From: Nocardia concava NBRC 100430
Lineage (GTDB): Bacteria; Actinomycetota; Actinomycetes; Mycobacteriales; Mycobacteriaceae
Length of the DNA: 64,000 nt
NCBI RefSeq assembly: GCF_000308815.1
Contig: NZ_BAFX01000014.1
Span: forward strand, 1-64,000
Direction of reading: 5' to 3'
A program made the translations under genes and the position numbers. Numbering within the stretch: the stretch's first letter is position 1; every line of letters starts with the position of its first letter. Under the pieces are notes generated by a model, which searched no databases, was not told where the DNA came from, and was given only the letters and a program-made list of their open reading frames with translations. Below are positions 35,105 through 43,828 of the stretch, one piece after another.

Positions 35105-35281
35105 CGAGTCCTCATCTCGTATGGCGCATCCGGTGGAATGATCCAGCGCGCGAAGGTTTGGTGTGGCTCGATGGTGATCAGGTCGGCTACCTCGATCAGT
35201 GCATAGGGCAGCGCGCCGTCGAAATGGGGGAGGCCGCCCCGAAGATTTCTCCTGCTCTGCTGGATCTTGTGCAGCGGGCAT
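35101..35281 (-). pseudogene. Short gene broken in a C5/G5 run
   Basis: ATG 35281 begins MPAAQDPAEQEKSSG, after which the frame becomes Arg-rich. Removing one base from the G5 run at 35226-35230 gives a smooth product of 59 residues including HFDGALPYALIEVADLITIE and HQTFARWIIPPDAPYEMRTR, ending at a TGA that overlaps the next start. The family is unknown. Conserved ATGA coupling to the following frame suggests a two-gene unit that was intact until recently, or a sequencing error. Confidence 0.45.
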
Positions 35282-35357
35282 CTGCGGTCTGAGGCGGCTC
35301 GTCGACACGCGGTCCGGGTGGTGTGGCTATTTCCTGGTGATCGCTGACGATGGGGAT

Positions 35358-35828
35358 ATGAGCGAGGATGAGGAGTGGTTGGCGGCGCATACGGGGCCGG
35401 AGGAGCGGGCTGCTTGGGTGCGGCAGGACAGGCTTATGTATGGGGGGTTGATTGCTATTGGGACGGTTATTGTTCAGGCGTTTTTGACCGCGTCGTCGAT
35501 GGGGGTGGCGGCGATGATCGCGGTTATCGCCTGGGCGGTGGCGTTGCCGCATTTGGGGGTGATGGTGCTGGTGGAGGATTGGCCGGTGCCGGCGGGCTAT
35601 CCGCGGTTGGGGATTTTGACGTCGGTGGCGAAATCATTGGGGTTGGGTGGGGCTTGTGTGGGGGTGGTGGCGGCGTTCTGGCATGTGTCATGGATTGCGG
35701 GAGTGGTGATTCTGGCGAGCGGGACGGGGGCGTTTTCGGCGCTGACCAGTTATCAATCCCGGGTGATGCTGCATTTCAACCCCGAGACCGGTGAGTTCGA
35801 GGGTGGGAAGGCGGAGTCGGGGGGTTAG
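35358..35828 (+). CDS. Small membrane protein of unknown function, atypical base use
   Basis: This is a 156-residue protein with an acidic cytoplasmic start (MSEDEEWLAAHTGPEERAAW) and three or four membrane segments (GLIAIGTVIVQAFLTASSMG; MIAVIAWAVALPHLGVMVLV; VGVVAAFWHVSWIAGVVILA). The end is hydrophilic. Many codons end in T (att, ggt, gtt), unlike the GC-ending neighbours, so it may have been acquired. No family was recognised. ATG at 35358 follows GATGGGGAT; the stop overlaps the monooxygenase stop by four bases. Confidence 0.65.
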   Translation: MSEDEEWLAAHTGPEERAAWVRQDRLMYGGLIAIGTVIVQAFLTASSMGVAAMIAVIAWAVALPHLGVMVLVEDWPVPAGYPRLGILTSVAKSLGLGGACVGVVAAFWHVSWIAGVVILASGTGAFSALTSYQSRVMLHFNPETGEFEGGKAESGG

Positions 35829-37276
35829 CCGATCCGGGTGAAGGTGTAGTCGGGGAGGTGGAGTTTGCGGGTGCGGCGGCGGTAGCTGCGGGTGGTGCCG
35901 GGCCAGTTGTTGGTGATGCGGCCGGAGGGGGTGCGGTACCAGCTGGTGCAGAAGTTCCAGGGGGTTCGGGCGAGTCGGGATTGGAGGGAGTCGTTGAAGG
36001 CTTGTTCGGCGTCGGGGCGGACTTCGAGGTAGGTGCCGGGGCGTTCGGCGAGGAGTTGGGTGGCGTGGCGGATGTAGCGGGCCTGGGATTCGAGCATGTA
36101 GATGATGGAGCCGACGCCCAGGTTGGTGTTGGGGCCGTAGAGCATGAACATATTGGGGAATTCGGGGACCGTGATGCCGAGGTAGGCGTGGGCGCCGCCG
36201 TCCCAGACGTCGGCGAGGTTGCGGCCGCCGCGGCCGCGAATCTTCATGGGCCACAGGAATTCCGTGCCCTTGAATCCGGTGCCGTAGATGATGACGTCCG
36301 CGGGATGCAGCACGCCGTCGGCGGTGCGGACGCCCTCGGGGACGATCTCGGCGATGGCGGTGGTCTCGACCTCGACATTGGGTTCGCACAGAGCCGGATA
36401 GAAGTCGTTGGAGAACAGCCCGCGCTTGCAGCCGATGGGGTAGTCGGGGGTGAGTTTGGCGCGCAGCACCGGATCGGTGACCTGCTCCTCGAGATGGTTC
36501 TCGGCGATCCGCGAGACCATGCGCACGATGCCCGGAAATTCCACCAGCCCAAGCGCCACGAATTCGGCGATGAGCCACCACGAGAACCGTTCCGCCACCG
36601 GCATTCCCGGAATCTCGATGAGAATCCGCTGATGCACCGGCTTGTAATCGGTGTCGAATTTGGGCAGCACCCACGGCGCGGTGCGCTGGAAGACGGTCAG
36701 CGCGGCCACCTTCGGCTGGATCTCGGGCACGTACTGGATGGCGCTGGCCCCGGTGCCGATGCAGGCCACCCGTTTTCCGTCCAGCTTCACATCGTGATCC
36801 CACAGCGCGGAATGGAACGATTCCCCGGCGAAGCGCTCGATGCCGGGAATCGCCGGCAGGGCCGGTCGCGACAGCTGCCCGACCGCCGACACCAGAATGT
36901 CGGCGGTGCGCGCCACACCGTCGGCGGTCAGCACCGTCCATTGACCGGTCGACTCGTCGAATTCCGCCTCGGTCACCTCCGCCCCGAACACGATGGCGTC
37001 GAACAGGTCGTGCCGCCGCGCGACCTCGCGCATGTACTCCCAGATGTCCTCGCGCAGCGAATATCGCTGCCGCCATTTCGGTTTGGGCTCGTGCGCGAAG
37101 GAGTACAGCGGTGACGGCACATCGCAGGCTGCCCCGGGATAGGTGTTCTCCCGCCACACTCCGCCCAGGTCGGCGGCCTTCTCGAGGATGGTGAACTCGT
37201 GGAAGCCATTGCGCTGCAATTCGATCGCCATGGCGAGCCCGCCGAATCCCGCACCGATGATGATGACCGACGGCAT
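35825..37276 (-). CDS. Baeyer-Villiger-type flavin monooxygenase
   Basis: This is a 483-residue class B flavoprotein. FAD motif: IIIGAGFGGLAMAIEL at the N-terminus. The Baeyer-Villiger fingerprint FAGESFHSALWDHD lies near residues 147-160, and the NADPH motif is VACIGTGASAIQYVPEI. It also has YGTGFKGTEFLWPM and the C-terminal RTPWNFCTSWYRTPSGRITN. It should insert oxygen next to ketones using NADPH and O2. ATG 37276 is chosen because AGGAG lies eight bases upstream; GTG 37291 is in frame too. The divergent AraC regulator probably controls it. Confidence 0.92.
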   Translation of the reverse strand: MPSVIIIGAGFGGLAMAIELQRNGFHEFTILEKAADLGGVWRENTYPGAACDVPSPLYSFAHEPKPKWRQRYSLREDIWEYMREVARRHDLFDAIVFGAEVTEAEFDESTGQWTVLTADGVARTADILVSAVGQLSRPALPAIPGIERFAGESFHSALWDHDVKLDGKRVACIGTGASAIQYVPEIQPKVAALTVFQRTAPWVLPKFDTDYKPVHQRILIEIPGMPVAERFSWWLIAEFVALGLVEFPGIVRMVSRIAENHLEEQVTDPVLRAKLTPDYPIGCKRGLFSNDFYPALCEPNVEVETTAIAEIVPEGVRTADGVLHPADVIIYGTGFKGTEFLWPMKIRGRGGRNLADVWDGGAHAYLGITVPEFPNMFMLYGPNTNLGVGSIIYMLESQARYIRHATQLLAERPGTYLEVRPDAEQAFNDSLQSRLARTPWNFCTSWYRTPSGRITNNWPGTTRSYRRRTRKLHLPDYTFTRIG

Positions 37277-37369
37277 TGTGGTGCTCCTCACATTGGACGT
37301 CCCTTCTCACTGTAGGAGCGGGCGTCCGATTTAGTGGGCGACCTGATCGAGAATTTCGGCCATAATCGG

Positions 37370-38440
37370 ATGATGAGCACGGTGCAGGAGCCGGGAATCA
37401 GGGATTGGGACTTCCCACGCGGCGTGGCGAGCGTCGCGCTCATGGTGCGATTCGCGCGCGAGCAGGGGGTGCCGACGGCGCGCATGCTGCAGGGCAGCGG
37501 TCTCACCGAGAAGCAGCTGGCGGACCCGGACGCGCAGATCGACGCGCACACCGAGCTGGCGGTGATCCGGAATCTGGTGCGGGAGTTGAATACGCGGCCC
37601 AGCCTGGGCCTCGAGGTGGGGCGGCGATACCGGATCTCCACCTTCGGCATCTTCGGATTCGCCTGCGTCAGCAGCCCCACCCTGGGCGAGGCCATCTCCT
37701 TCGCGCTGCGCTATCTGGAACTGAGCTTCACCTTCTGCATCCCGGCGGCCCGCTTTCAGCCGGGTGAGTTCGTGGCCCGCATCCACGACGAGCGGGTGCC
37801 CGCCGATGTCCGCCGCTTCCTGGTGGAACGCGATGTGACGGCCATGCACCAGGTGCTGGCGGACCTGCTCGGCCACCCGGTCGACCTGCTGCGCGCCGAC
37901 TTCGACTTCCCGGCCCCGCAGAATCTCGACCTTTACACCGAAATCTACGGCCTCCGACCGCATTTCGATCAACCGCACACCACCTTCACCCTGGACCCGG
38001 CGATGCTGGACCAGCCGCTGCCCCAGGCCAACGAGCACACCTGGGCCATGTGCCTGGCGCAATGCCGGGACCTGGTCTCGCGCCGCCGCGCCCGCACCGG
38101 CATCGCGGCCGAGGTGCGCGGCCGCCTGGTCCCGCGCGGCGGGCTGGACGGTTTCGCGGTGCCGCCCGGAATCGATTCCGTGGCAAGGGATCTCAATATG
38201 AGCACCCGCACGCTGCGGCGCCACCTGGACGCCGCGGGCACCAGCTACCGGCAGCTGCTGGACGAGGTGCGCCGCGCGCTCGCGGAGGAAATGCTCACCG
38301 CCACACCGCTATCGGTCAGCGATGTGGCGATCCGATTGGGCTACGCCGAGGCGTCCACATTCATCCACGCCTTCAAGCGCTGGACCGGCACAACCCCGTC
38401 GGTCTACCGGCGGGGTGTGGTCACTCCGTCGGTTCGCTGA
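37370..38440 (+). CDS. AraC family transcriptional regulator
   Basis: This is a 356-residue regulator. The N-terminal ligand domain of the arabinose-binding type covers about 15-200 (GVASVALMVRFAREQGVPTA; SPTLGEAISFALRYLELSF). The C-terminal double HTH covers about 250-350 (SVARDLNMSTRTLRRHLDAA; LSVSDVAIRLGYAEASTFIH; AFKRWTGTTPSVYRR). Such regulators often activate a divergent oxygenase gene. ATG 37370 and ATG 37373 are adjacent. The 93-base gap to the monooxygenase holds GGACGTCCC and GGGCGTCC as a near inverted repeat. The 3' end overlaps the phosphoesterase gene by 20 bases. Confidence 0.88.
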   Translation: MMSTVQEPGIRDWDFPRGVASVALMVRFAREQGVPTARMLQGSGLTEKQLADPDAQIDAHTELAVIRNLVRELNTRPSLGLEVGRRYRISTFGIFGFACVSSPTLGEAISFALRYLELSFTFCIPAARFQPGEFVARIHDERVPADVRRFLVERDVTAMHQVLADLLGHPVDLLRADFDFPAPQNLDLYTEIYGLRPHFDQPHTTFTLDPAMLDQPLPQANEHTWAMCLAQCRDLVSRRRARTGIAAEVRGRLVPRGGLDGFAVPPGIDSVARDLNMSTRTLRRHLDAAGTSYRQLLDEVRRALAEEMLTATPLSVSDVAIRLGYAEASTFIHAFKRWTGTTPSVYRRGVVTPSVR

Positions 38441-39200
38441 GCCAGCCGCCCATCCCGACGGGCCGGAACATGGACAGCAGCCCGGTGTCGGTGATCGAGT
38501 GGAACACCAGCGACGGGTCCGGCGCGAAGTCGATCGGCACGTGTCCCGGTGCGGCCGTTTCCCATTCGCATCCGATGGTGGAGGACACGCTGGGCGCGAC
38601 GATCAGCGGCTTGCCCGCGAACTGCGTCATGAGCCCGGCGTGCACGTGCCCGGTGAGGACGGCGGCGATGCGCGCGTCGTCCGCCACGATCTCGGCCAGC
38701 CGTTCGGGATTGGTGAGGCGGATCGGATCCACCACCGTGGACTGCACCGGCATCGGCGGATGGTGCATGGCGATGAGCACGGTGTCGTCGGCGGCGGTCT
38801 GCGCGAGCGCGTCCTCGAGGAACGCGTAGGTCTGGTCTTCCAAGCGGCCTTCGGGCTTGCCGGGAATGCTGGAGTCCAGCAGCACCACGGTCACGCCGTC
38901 GCCGCGGTGCACATTGTTGATGGGCTCGTAGCCCGGGTCCCGGCCGAACAGCACCTGCCGCATATTGCCGCGATCGTCGTGATTGCCGGGCAGCACCAGC
39001 ACGGGAACGTCGGCGACCAGCGCCGCGCGCGCCTGCTGATACTCCTCGACCTCGCCCTCGTCGGCGATATCGCCGGTGACGAGGATCAGATCCGGTCGCT
39101 GCGGCAGCTCGGCGAGAAACGCCATGACCCTTTCGACGCGTTCGACATTGCGTGCGCCCATATTGAAATGGGTGTCACTGAGCTGAGCCAGCAGAACCAT
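38421..39200 (-). CDS. Calcineurin-like metallophosphoesterase (class III cNMP PDE-like)
   Basis: This is a 259-residue cytoplasmic enzyme. All five metal motifs are present in order: AQLSDTHF, LVTGDIADEG, LPGNHDDRGN, AMHHPP and LTGHVHAG. This order matches CpdA/Rv0805-type phosphodiesterases, which cleave cyclic nucleotides and other phosphodiesters with a dinuclear metal centre. The real substrate is not readable. The gene is convergent with the AraC regulator. Confidence 0.92.
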   Translation of the reverse strand: MVLLAQLSDTHFNMGARNVERVERVMAFLAELPQRPDLILVTGDIADEGEVEEYQQARAALVADVPVLVLPGNHDDRGNMRQVLFGRDPGYEPINNVHRGDGVTVVLLDSSIPGKPEGRLEDQTYAFLEDALAQTAADDTVLIAMHHPPMPVQSTVVDPIRLTNPERLAEIVADDARIAAVLTGHVHAGLMTQFAGKPLIVAPSVSSTIGCEWETAAPGHVPIDFAPDPSLVFHSITDTGLLSMFRPVGMGGWLSEPTE

Positions 39201-39334
39201 CGGCGTTCGCTTTCTGTCATGGGCCGCGTCGTCGCGCCCGGCCGTGCCGCCGCACCGCGGTCACCTGAAACAGGCTAATTGACCTGCCCCGATGTGAGCC
39301 GGTGAGACCCGCCACCCAATATAGCCAACCAATA

Positions 39335-40123
39335 TCAATGGGAGCCGCGCGTGACGCCGGTCATGAGTTCGCTTGCGCTGCTCAGCAGTTGCCGCGGGGC
39401 GTCGGTGATCGGCTCCGCGCCGGGTTGCCAGAAATCCGCTCCCGGCTCCGCCTCGAGTTCCAGTAGACCATTCGGACGCCAGGGTGCGTCCAGGGTCAAA
39501 CGCCACGAATGCAGATGGGTGCGCGCGAACGCGCCGGACTTGTCGAAGAGCGGATCGCCGACGATGGGGTGGCCGATCCAGGCCAGGTGCACGCGAATCT
39601 GATGCCGCCGCCCGGTGATCGGGCGCAGCGCCAGCACGGTATGCGCGTCGGTGCGGGCGACGGTGGCGAATTCGGTGACCGACGGATAGTTCTTGCCCGC
39701 GAGCACATCCTGCTCGTCGACCAGCCAGGTGTCGCCGTCGCGCCGAATGCTCTCGCGGGGCGCGGCGATCCGAACCCGGTTCTTGCGGCCCACGCTCAGC
39801 GGCAGGTCGACGACGCCGCGGTCGGGCAGGCCGGTGGAGGCGGTGACGGCCAGATACGCCTTCTGCGCGGTGCGCTTGTTGAACTGACGGGTCAGCACGC
39901 CGTGCGCGGGCAACTCCTTGGCCAGCAGGACCAGGCCGGAGGTGACCTTGTCGATGCGATGCACCGGGTAGAGCGTCTCGCCCTGTGCCGCCGCCATTTC
40001 CACGATGTCGGTGTCGTGGCGTTCGCCCGTCACCGATATCCCCGCGGGCTTGTTCAACGCCAGAACCGCCTCATCCTCGAGGATCAGGCAGTCTTCGCGC
40101 AGTTCGGCCCACGATGTCTCCAC
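39335..40123 (-). CDS. RluA/RsuA-type RNA pseudouridine synthase
   Basis: This is a 262-residue enzyme without an S4 domain. The catalytic Asp58 lies in YPVHRIDKVTSGLVLLAK. Further family blocks are LNKPAGISVTG, GRRHQIRVHLAWIGHPIVGD and the closing HLHSWRLTLDAPW. It isomerises uridine to pseudouridine in rRNA or tRNA. It stands between the phosphoesterase and the WS/DGAT gene on the same strand, with a 21-base gap to the latter, so some co-transcription is possible. Confidence 0.93.
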   Translation of the reverse strand: METSWAELREDCLILEDEAVLALNKPAGISVTGERHDTDIVEMAAAQGETLYPVHRIDKVTSGLVLLAKELPAHGVLTRQFNKRTAQKAYLAVTASTGLPDRGVVDLPLSVGRKNRVRIAAPRESIRRDGDTWLVDEQDVLAGKNYPSVTEFATVARTDAHTVLALRPITGRRHQIRVHLAWIGHPIVGDPLFDKSGAFARTHLHSWRLTLDAPWRPNGLLELEAEPGADFWQPGAEPITDAPRQLLSSASELMTGVTRGSH

Positions 40124-40144
40124 GCGAAACAGCGTAGTTAAGCG

Positions 40145-41500
40145 TCAGGCGGTGGCCTTCTCCAGTTCGGCCAGACCGTTCTCCAGATGGCCGATCATGC
40201 GATCCAGATCCGGCACCGTGCGGCGGCAGCCCACGAGTCCGAAGTCGAGATTGTCGCCATTGGTGGTCACCGTGATGTTCACGGCCTGCGATTCGAACGG
40301 AATCGAGAGCGGGTAATTGGCGTCCAGCCGCGCACCCTGCATGTAGACCGGTTTCCGCGGCCCCGGCACATTCGAGATCACCAGATTGAACGGCATGCGC
40401 GGCAACGCCTCGAAGCCCGGCAGCAGCGACACCCCGAGCGGCGTCATCAGCGCCGCCGACAATGCCATGGCCTCCAGCTTCGGCAATTGCGTGAACACCT
40501 TCTTGGCCTCGCGCATGGAATCGCTGATGAGCGCCAGCCGCTGCGCCGGATCGGCGATGTGCGTGCCGAGATTCGCCAGGCAGGCCGCGACCATATTGCC
40601 CTCGGAGACATCGGCTTCCGCGGCGCTGCGCACATTGACCGGCACCATGGCGATCAGCGGCTCGTCCGGCAGTGCGTCGTGTTCGAGCAGGTAGGCGCGC
40701 AGGGCCGCGGCGCTCATGGCCAGCACCACGTCATTGACGGTGGCCCCGGTGGTCGCGCGCACGGCATTGATCCGCTCCAGCGGCCAGGATTGCACCGCGA
40801 TGCGCCGGGCCCCGCCGATGGAGGTGTTGAACAGGGTGCGCGGCGCGGTCATCGGCAGCGTGAGCCGGCCGTCGATGACGCCCCGCAACGGTGCGGCGAT
40901 CGAGCCGGTGGCGCGCAGCATGCGCGGCACCGCCCGGCGCAGCTGCGCCCAAGGGCTTTCGGTTTCGACGGTGTCGTCGCGCGGCACCGGCGGGGTGACC
41001 CACGGGACGTTCATCCGGGTGTCGAACGGGTCGTCGGTGAGGGTGCGCTGCAGCAACCGCATGGCCGAGACGCCGTCGATGAGGGCGTGGTGCATCTTCA
41101 TGTAGACCGCGAAGCGGCCGTCGGCCAGGCCCTCGATGAGCCGGCCCTCCCACAGCGGGCGGTGCCGGTCGAGCAGGATGCCGTGCAGGCGCTCGGTGAG
41201 GTCGAGCAGATCGTCCATGCCGGGTGCGGGCAGCGCGGATCGCCGCAGGTGGTAGCCCAGATCCACGGTCTCGGCATGCGACCAGGCGAGGCTGGAGAAG
41301 CCGCCGAGCAGGCGTGAGGGCTTGCGGCGGAAACGGGTGCGCACGTCGGTCTGGGCGGCCATGGCCTCGAAGAGCTCGTGGGTGTATTCGGGACCCGCGT
41401 CGGCGGGTGGCTCGAACAGCTGCAGACCGCCCACGTGCATGGGGTGTTCACGAGATTCGATCGCGAGAAAGATCGCGTCGAGCGGATTGAGAAGATCCAT
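40145..41500 (-). CDS. Wax ester synthase/diacylglycerol acyltransferase (WS/DGAT)
   Basis: This is a 451-residue acyltransferase. The active-site motif HHALIDG spans residues 137-143. Family blocks follow: PLDAIFLAIESREHPMHVG at the start, PLERINAVRATTGATVNDVV and PFNLVISNVPGPRKPVYMQG. It esterifies fatty acyl-CoA to diacylglycerol or a fatty alcohol, making storage triacylglycerol or wax, as in other mycolic-acid actinomycetes. ATG 41500 gives the usual MDLLNPLDAIF start; the longer in-frame extension does not look like protein. Confidence 0.93.
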   Translation of the reverse strand: MDLLNPLDAIFLAIESREHPMHVGGLQLFEPPADAGPEYTHELFEAMAAQTDVRTRFRRKPSRLLGGFSSLAWSHAETVDLGYHLRRSALPAPGMDDLLDLTERLHGILLDRHRPLWEGRLIEGLADGRFAVYMKMHHALIDGVSAMRLLQRTLTDDPFDTRMNVPWVTPPVPRDDTVETESPWAQLRRAVPRMLRATGSIAAPLRGVIDGRLTLPMTAPRTLFNTSIGGARRIAVQSWPLERINAVRATTGATVNDVVLAMSAAALRAYLLEHDALPDEPLIAMVPVNVRSAAEADVSEGNMVAACLANLGTHIADPAQRLALISDSMREAKKVFTQLPKLEAMALSAALMTPLGVSLLPGFEALPRMPFNLVISNVPGPRKPVYMQGARLDANYPLSIPFESQAVNITVTTNGDNLDFGLVGCRRTVPDLDRMIGHLENGLAELEKATA

Positions 41501-41635
41501 GGGAGTCGCCTGAGAACGTGAGGGCGGAACTGCCGGGAAAACGGGCAGGACAACCCGGAGCGGAAGCACGGTGCGGCGACGCTGCCCCCCGCTTGCGTTA
41601 ACGGTGAATCAGGTTACCACTCTATATGATTCAGC

Positions 41636-42343
41636 TCACTCTCGCCGAGTGAGCAAACCTTCAGCAGCCTTGACGGTCGTGAAGCTCATGGCGACGGTGG
41701 TGCGGCGTCCGTTCACGAACGGGTGCACCCGGTGCAGGGTGGTGTCGGCGCGCAGCAGGTACAGATCGCCCGGATGCAGTTCCCAGGAGTGAATCGGATT
41801 GCGCGTCAAGGTCCGGTACACATCGGAGTGATCCCAGTCGCGGCGGGTGTGGGCCACCGTCTGCACGAAGCCGCCGTCCGCCAGCGGCGGGCATTCGACC
41901 AGCAGGATCAGGGCGAAAGCGTAGTCGTCCCAATGCCATTGGCCCGGTGCGTCGTCGTGGTGCAGGCGGCTGACGGTGTAACGGTGCTCGTCCGGGCGGG
42001 CCAGCACCGGCTCCGCGGCGATGACGGAAAGATTGCGCCGCAAGGGTTCACAGTCGTAGAGCGCCGGAATGCAGGACGCGTGCGCCGCCACCTGCTGCTC
42101 GGTCAGGTCCACCCGCTGGCGGGCGCCGCCCTCGCCCTCGGGCAGCAGTTCGCCCCACTGCCGGTGATGGTCGAGCAGGCCCAGCGCCTCGGCTGCCAGC
42201 ATGCGTTTGACCCGGTGTGGGAGCAAGAAGCCCAATCGCGCGATTCCGGTCTCCGCCAAGCGGTTCCGCGCGTGCGTCAGCGCCGCGGGATCGACCTTCG
42301 TCAGGTGCTTGTGTGCCACGTCGACCGTGCTGTGAACCCGCAC
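41636..42343 (-). CDS. HalD/BesD-like 2-oxoglutarate Fe(II) oxygenase, HxD type
   Basis: This is a 235-residue protein. The C-terminal jelly-roll has the iron motif QWHWDDYAFALILLVE (His137-x-Asp139), the GGFVQTVAH strand, the distal LHRVHPFVNGRR (His204 or His207; Arg213 for 2-oxoglutarate) and TVAMSFTTV. The layout recalls the HalD/BesD family of amino-acid-modifying enzymes. Halogenases of that family have Gly in place of the Asp; here Asp is kept, so hydroxylation is the expected chemistry. The substrate is unknown. GTG 42343 follows GAAGGGA; the frame upstream is Arg/Pro-rich. Confidence 0.7.
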   Translation of the reverse strand: MRVHSTVDVAHKHLTKVDPAALTHARNRLAETGIARLGFLLPHRVKRMLAAEALGLLDHHRQWGELLPEGEGGARQRVDLTEQQVAAHASCIPALYDCEPLRRNLSVIAAEPVLARPDEHRYTVSRLHHDDAPGQWHWDDYAFALILLVECPPLADGGFVQTVAHTRRDWDHSDVYRTLTRNPIHSWELHPGDLYLLRADTTLHRVHPFVNGRRTTVAMSFTTVKAAEGLLTRRE

Positions 42344-42438
42344 CCCGCCCGTCCCTTCACCCCGGCCGGCCCGGCGTGCGGCCCGACTGCCGAAAGGACC
42401 GTGCCGCGGCCGCGGTCGGCCCGTCTCCGATTGTAATG

Positions 42439-42453
42439 CGTTGCCCGGCAACG
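42439..42453. promoter_or_regulatory. Palindrome in the divergent oxygenase/LLM promoter
   Basis: CGTTGCCCGGCAACG is a perfect 7+1+7 inverted repeat in the 228-base gap between the divergent oxygenase and LLM flavoenzyme genes. A related half-site GGTTGCCGG follows at 42466-42474. It is probably a regulator site; no regulator gene is adjacent. Confidence 0.5.
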
Positions 42454-42571
42454 ATTATGGAATCGGGTTGCCGGTTGATCACGATCTGAAACGCGGGCGG
42501 TCAACCGGACTCGCCGAGCCGACGCGATATTGCCCCGCCGCCTCCGGTCCGGGAGTAACTTGATATTCGCT

Positions 42572-43426
42572 ATGGCGGATTACGGACATGAGCTGAGGTT
42601 CGGGATCTTCGTTCCGCCCGAGGCGGCGCGCGGGCGTCCGCTGCTGCGCCTGGTCCGCCAGGCCGACGAATCCGGGCTGGAAGTGCTGGCCGTCCAGGAT
42701 CATCCGTATCAGCCCGCCTTCCTGGACACCTGGACGCTGCTGTCCTACCTGGCCGGCGTCACCCGCAAGCTGACCCTCATGCCCGCCGTGGCGAACCTGC
42801 CGCTGCGCCCGCCCTCGGTGCTGGCCCGCAGCGCCGCCAGCCTCGACCTGCTCAGCGGCGGCCGCGTGGAACTCGGGCTGGGCGCGGGCGCGTTCTGGGA
42901 CGCCATCGAGGCCATGGGCGGCACCCGCCGCACTCCCGGTCAGGCACTGACCGCCCTGCGCGAGGCGATCGGCGTGCTACGCGCCCTGTGGGGCGAGGGT
43001 GAACGCACCAACCTCCCCGGCGACTACTACCCCCTGCGTGGCGCGAAACCCGGTCCGCCACCGGCACATTCGATCGGCATCTGGCTCGGCGTCTACGGCC
43101 CCCGCGCACTACGCATGACCGGCGAACTCGCCGACGGCTGGCTCGGCAGCTTCAGCTACGCCCCGCCCGCCAACCTGCCTGCCTTGATGACCGCCATCGA
43201 CACCGGCGCCCGCGCCGCCGGCCGCGTCCCCGCCCTCATCCGCCGCGCCTACGTCATCGACCCCACCATGACCCCCGCCCAACTCACCGAGGTCGCCCTC
43301 ACCCACGGCATCAGCGAATTCCTGCTCCCCGTCGACCCCGAAGGCGAAGCCGCCACACACCATTTCGCCACCGAGACGGTCCCCGCCGTTCGCGCGGCGG
43401 TGGCTGCCTCACGCGCCGGGCACTGA
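42572..43426 (+). CDS. LLM-class flavin-dependent oxidoreductase
   Basis: This is a 284-residue luciferase-like TIM-barrel enzyme. The N-terminus reads LRFGIFVPPEAARGRPLLRL; the flavin region has SLDLLSGGRVELGLGAGAFW and the substrate/cofactor part IWLGVYGPRALRMTGELADG. Actinobacterial LLM enzymes use FMN or coenzyme F420; the cofactor cannot be decided here. ATG 42572 gives a normal length. It ends one base before the stop of the convergent secreted-protein gene. Confidence 0.88.
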   Translation: MADYGHELRFGIFVPPEAARGRPLLRLVRQADESGLEVLAVQDHPYQPAFLDTWTLLSYLAGVTRKLTLMPAVANLPLRPPSVLARSAASLDLLSGGRVELGLGAGAFWDAIEAMGGTRRTPGQALTALREAIGVLRALWGEGERTNLPGDYYPLRGAKPGPPPAHSIGIWLGVYGPRALRMTGELADGWLGSFSYAPPANLPALMTAIDTGARAAGRVPALIRRAYVIDPTMTPAQLTEVALTHGISEFLLPVDPEGEAATHHFATETVPAVRAAVAASRAGH

Positions 43427-43828
43427 TCAGTGCGCTCGGAAGAAGCGGTTGTGCATGATCTGGCGGATCGGGGAGAGGATGCCGTCGAAGTTGACCCGGT
43501 CCGCCCGGACCGTGTGCAGGCTGGCATCGCCGCGCTTGGGATCCTCGCAGATGACCCGCAGGTTCTTGGCGTCGCTGCGCACCGAGCCGAGCGTCAGCGT
43601 GACCGTCCCGTCGGCGCCGACGGTGCCCCACGGCCCGCTCACATCGGCGGCCGCGATCTGACACTTGTTGCCCGGCTTCTCGCCGGTGACCCGCGCGGTC
43701 ACCGTGGCGCGATCGTGAATGACGGCTTTGGGTTCGTCGGTGGCGGTGGCCGCCCCCGCGGCGAGCAGGGTGCCCAGGGTGGCGACCACGGCTGCGGTGG
43801 CGAGGCGGGTGCGCGTGGATCGAGACAT
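43427..43828 (-). CDS. Small secreted protein with two cysteines
   Basis: This is a 133-residue protein. Residues 1-30 are a Sec signal peptide (SRSTRTRLATAAVVATLGTL, cleavage near ATATDEP). The mature part has a beta-sandwich feel (AVIHDRATVTARVTGEKPG; GTVGADGTVTLTLGSVRSDA) and exactly two cysteines (NKCQIA, RVICEDP), probably a disulfide. I do not recognise a family. The gene abuts the LLM gene end to end. A 271-base gap with no gene lies between it and ctaD. Confidence 0.75.
   Translation of the reverse strand: MSRSTRTRLATAAVVATLGTLLAAGAATATDEPKAVIHDRATVTARVTGEKPGNKCQIAAADVSGPWGTVGADGTVTLTLGSVRSDAKNLRVICEDPKRGDASLHTVRADRVNFDGILSPIRQIMHNRFFRAH

Noticed and set aside
34756..35292. 178-codon plus-strand frame over the broken genes
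   Set aside because: Its composition is not protein-like over most of its length, while minus-strand frames give natural sequence and an ATGA overlap.
41636..42343. Amino-acid halogenase of the BesD type
   Set aside because: The iron motif is HxD (Asp139 present); halogenases of this family have Gly there to leave room for chloride.
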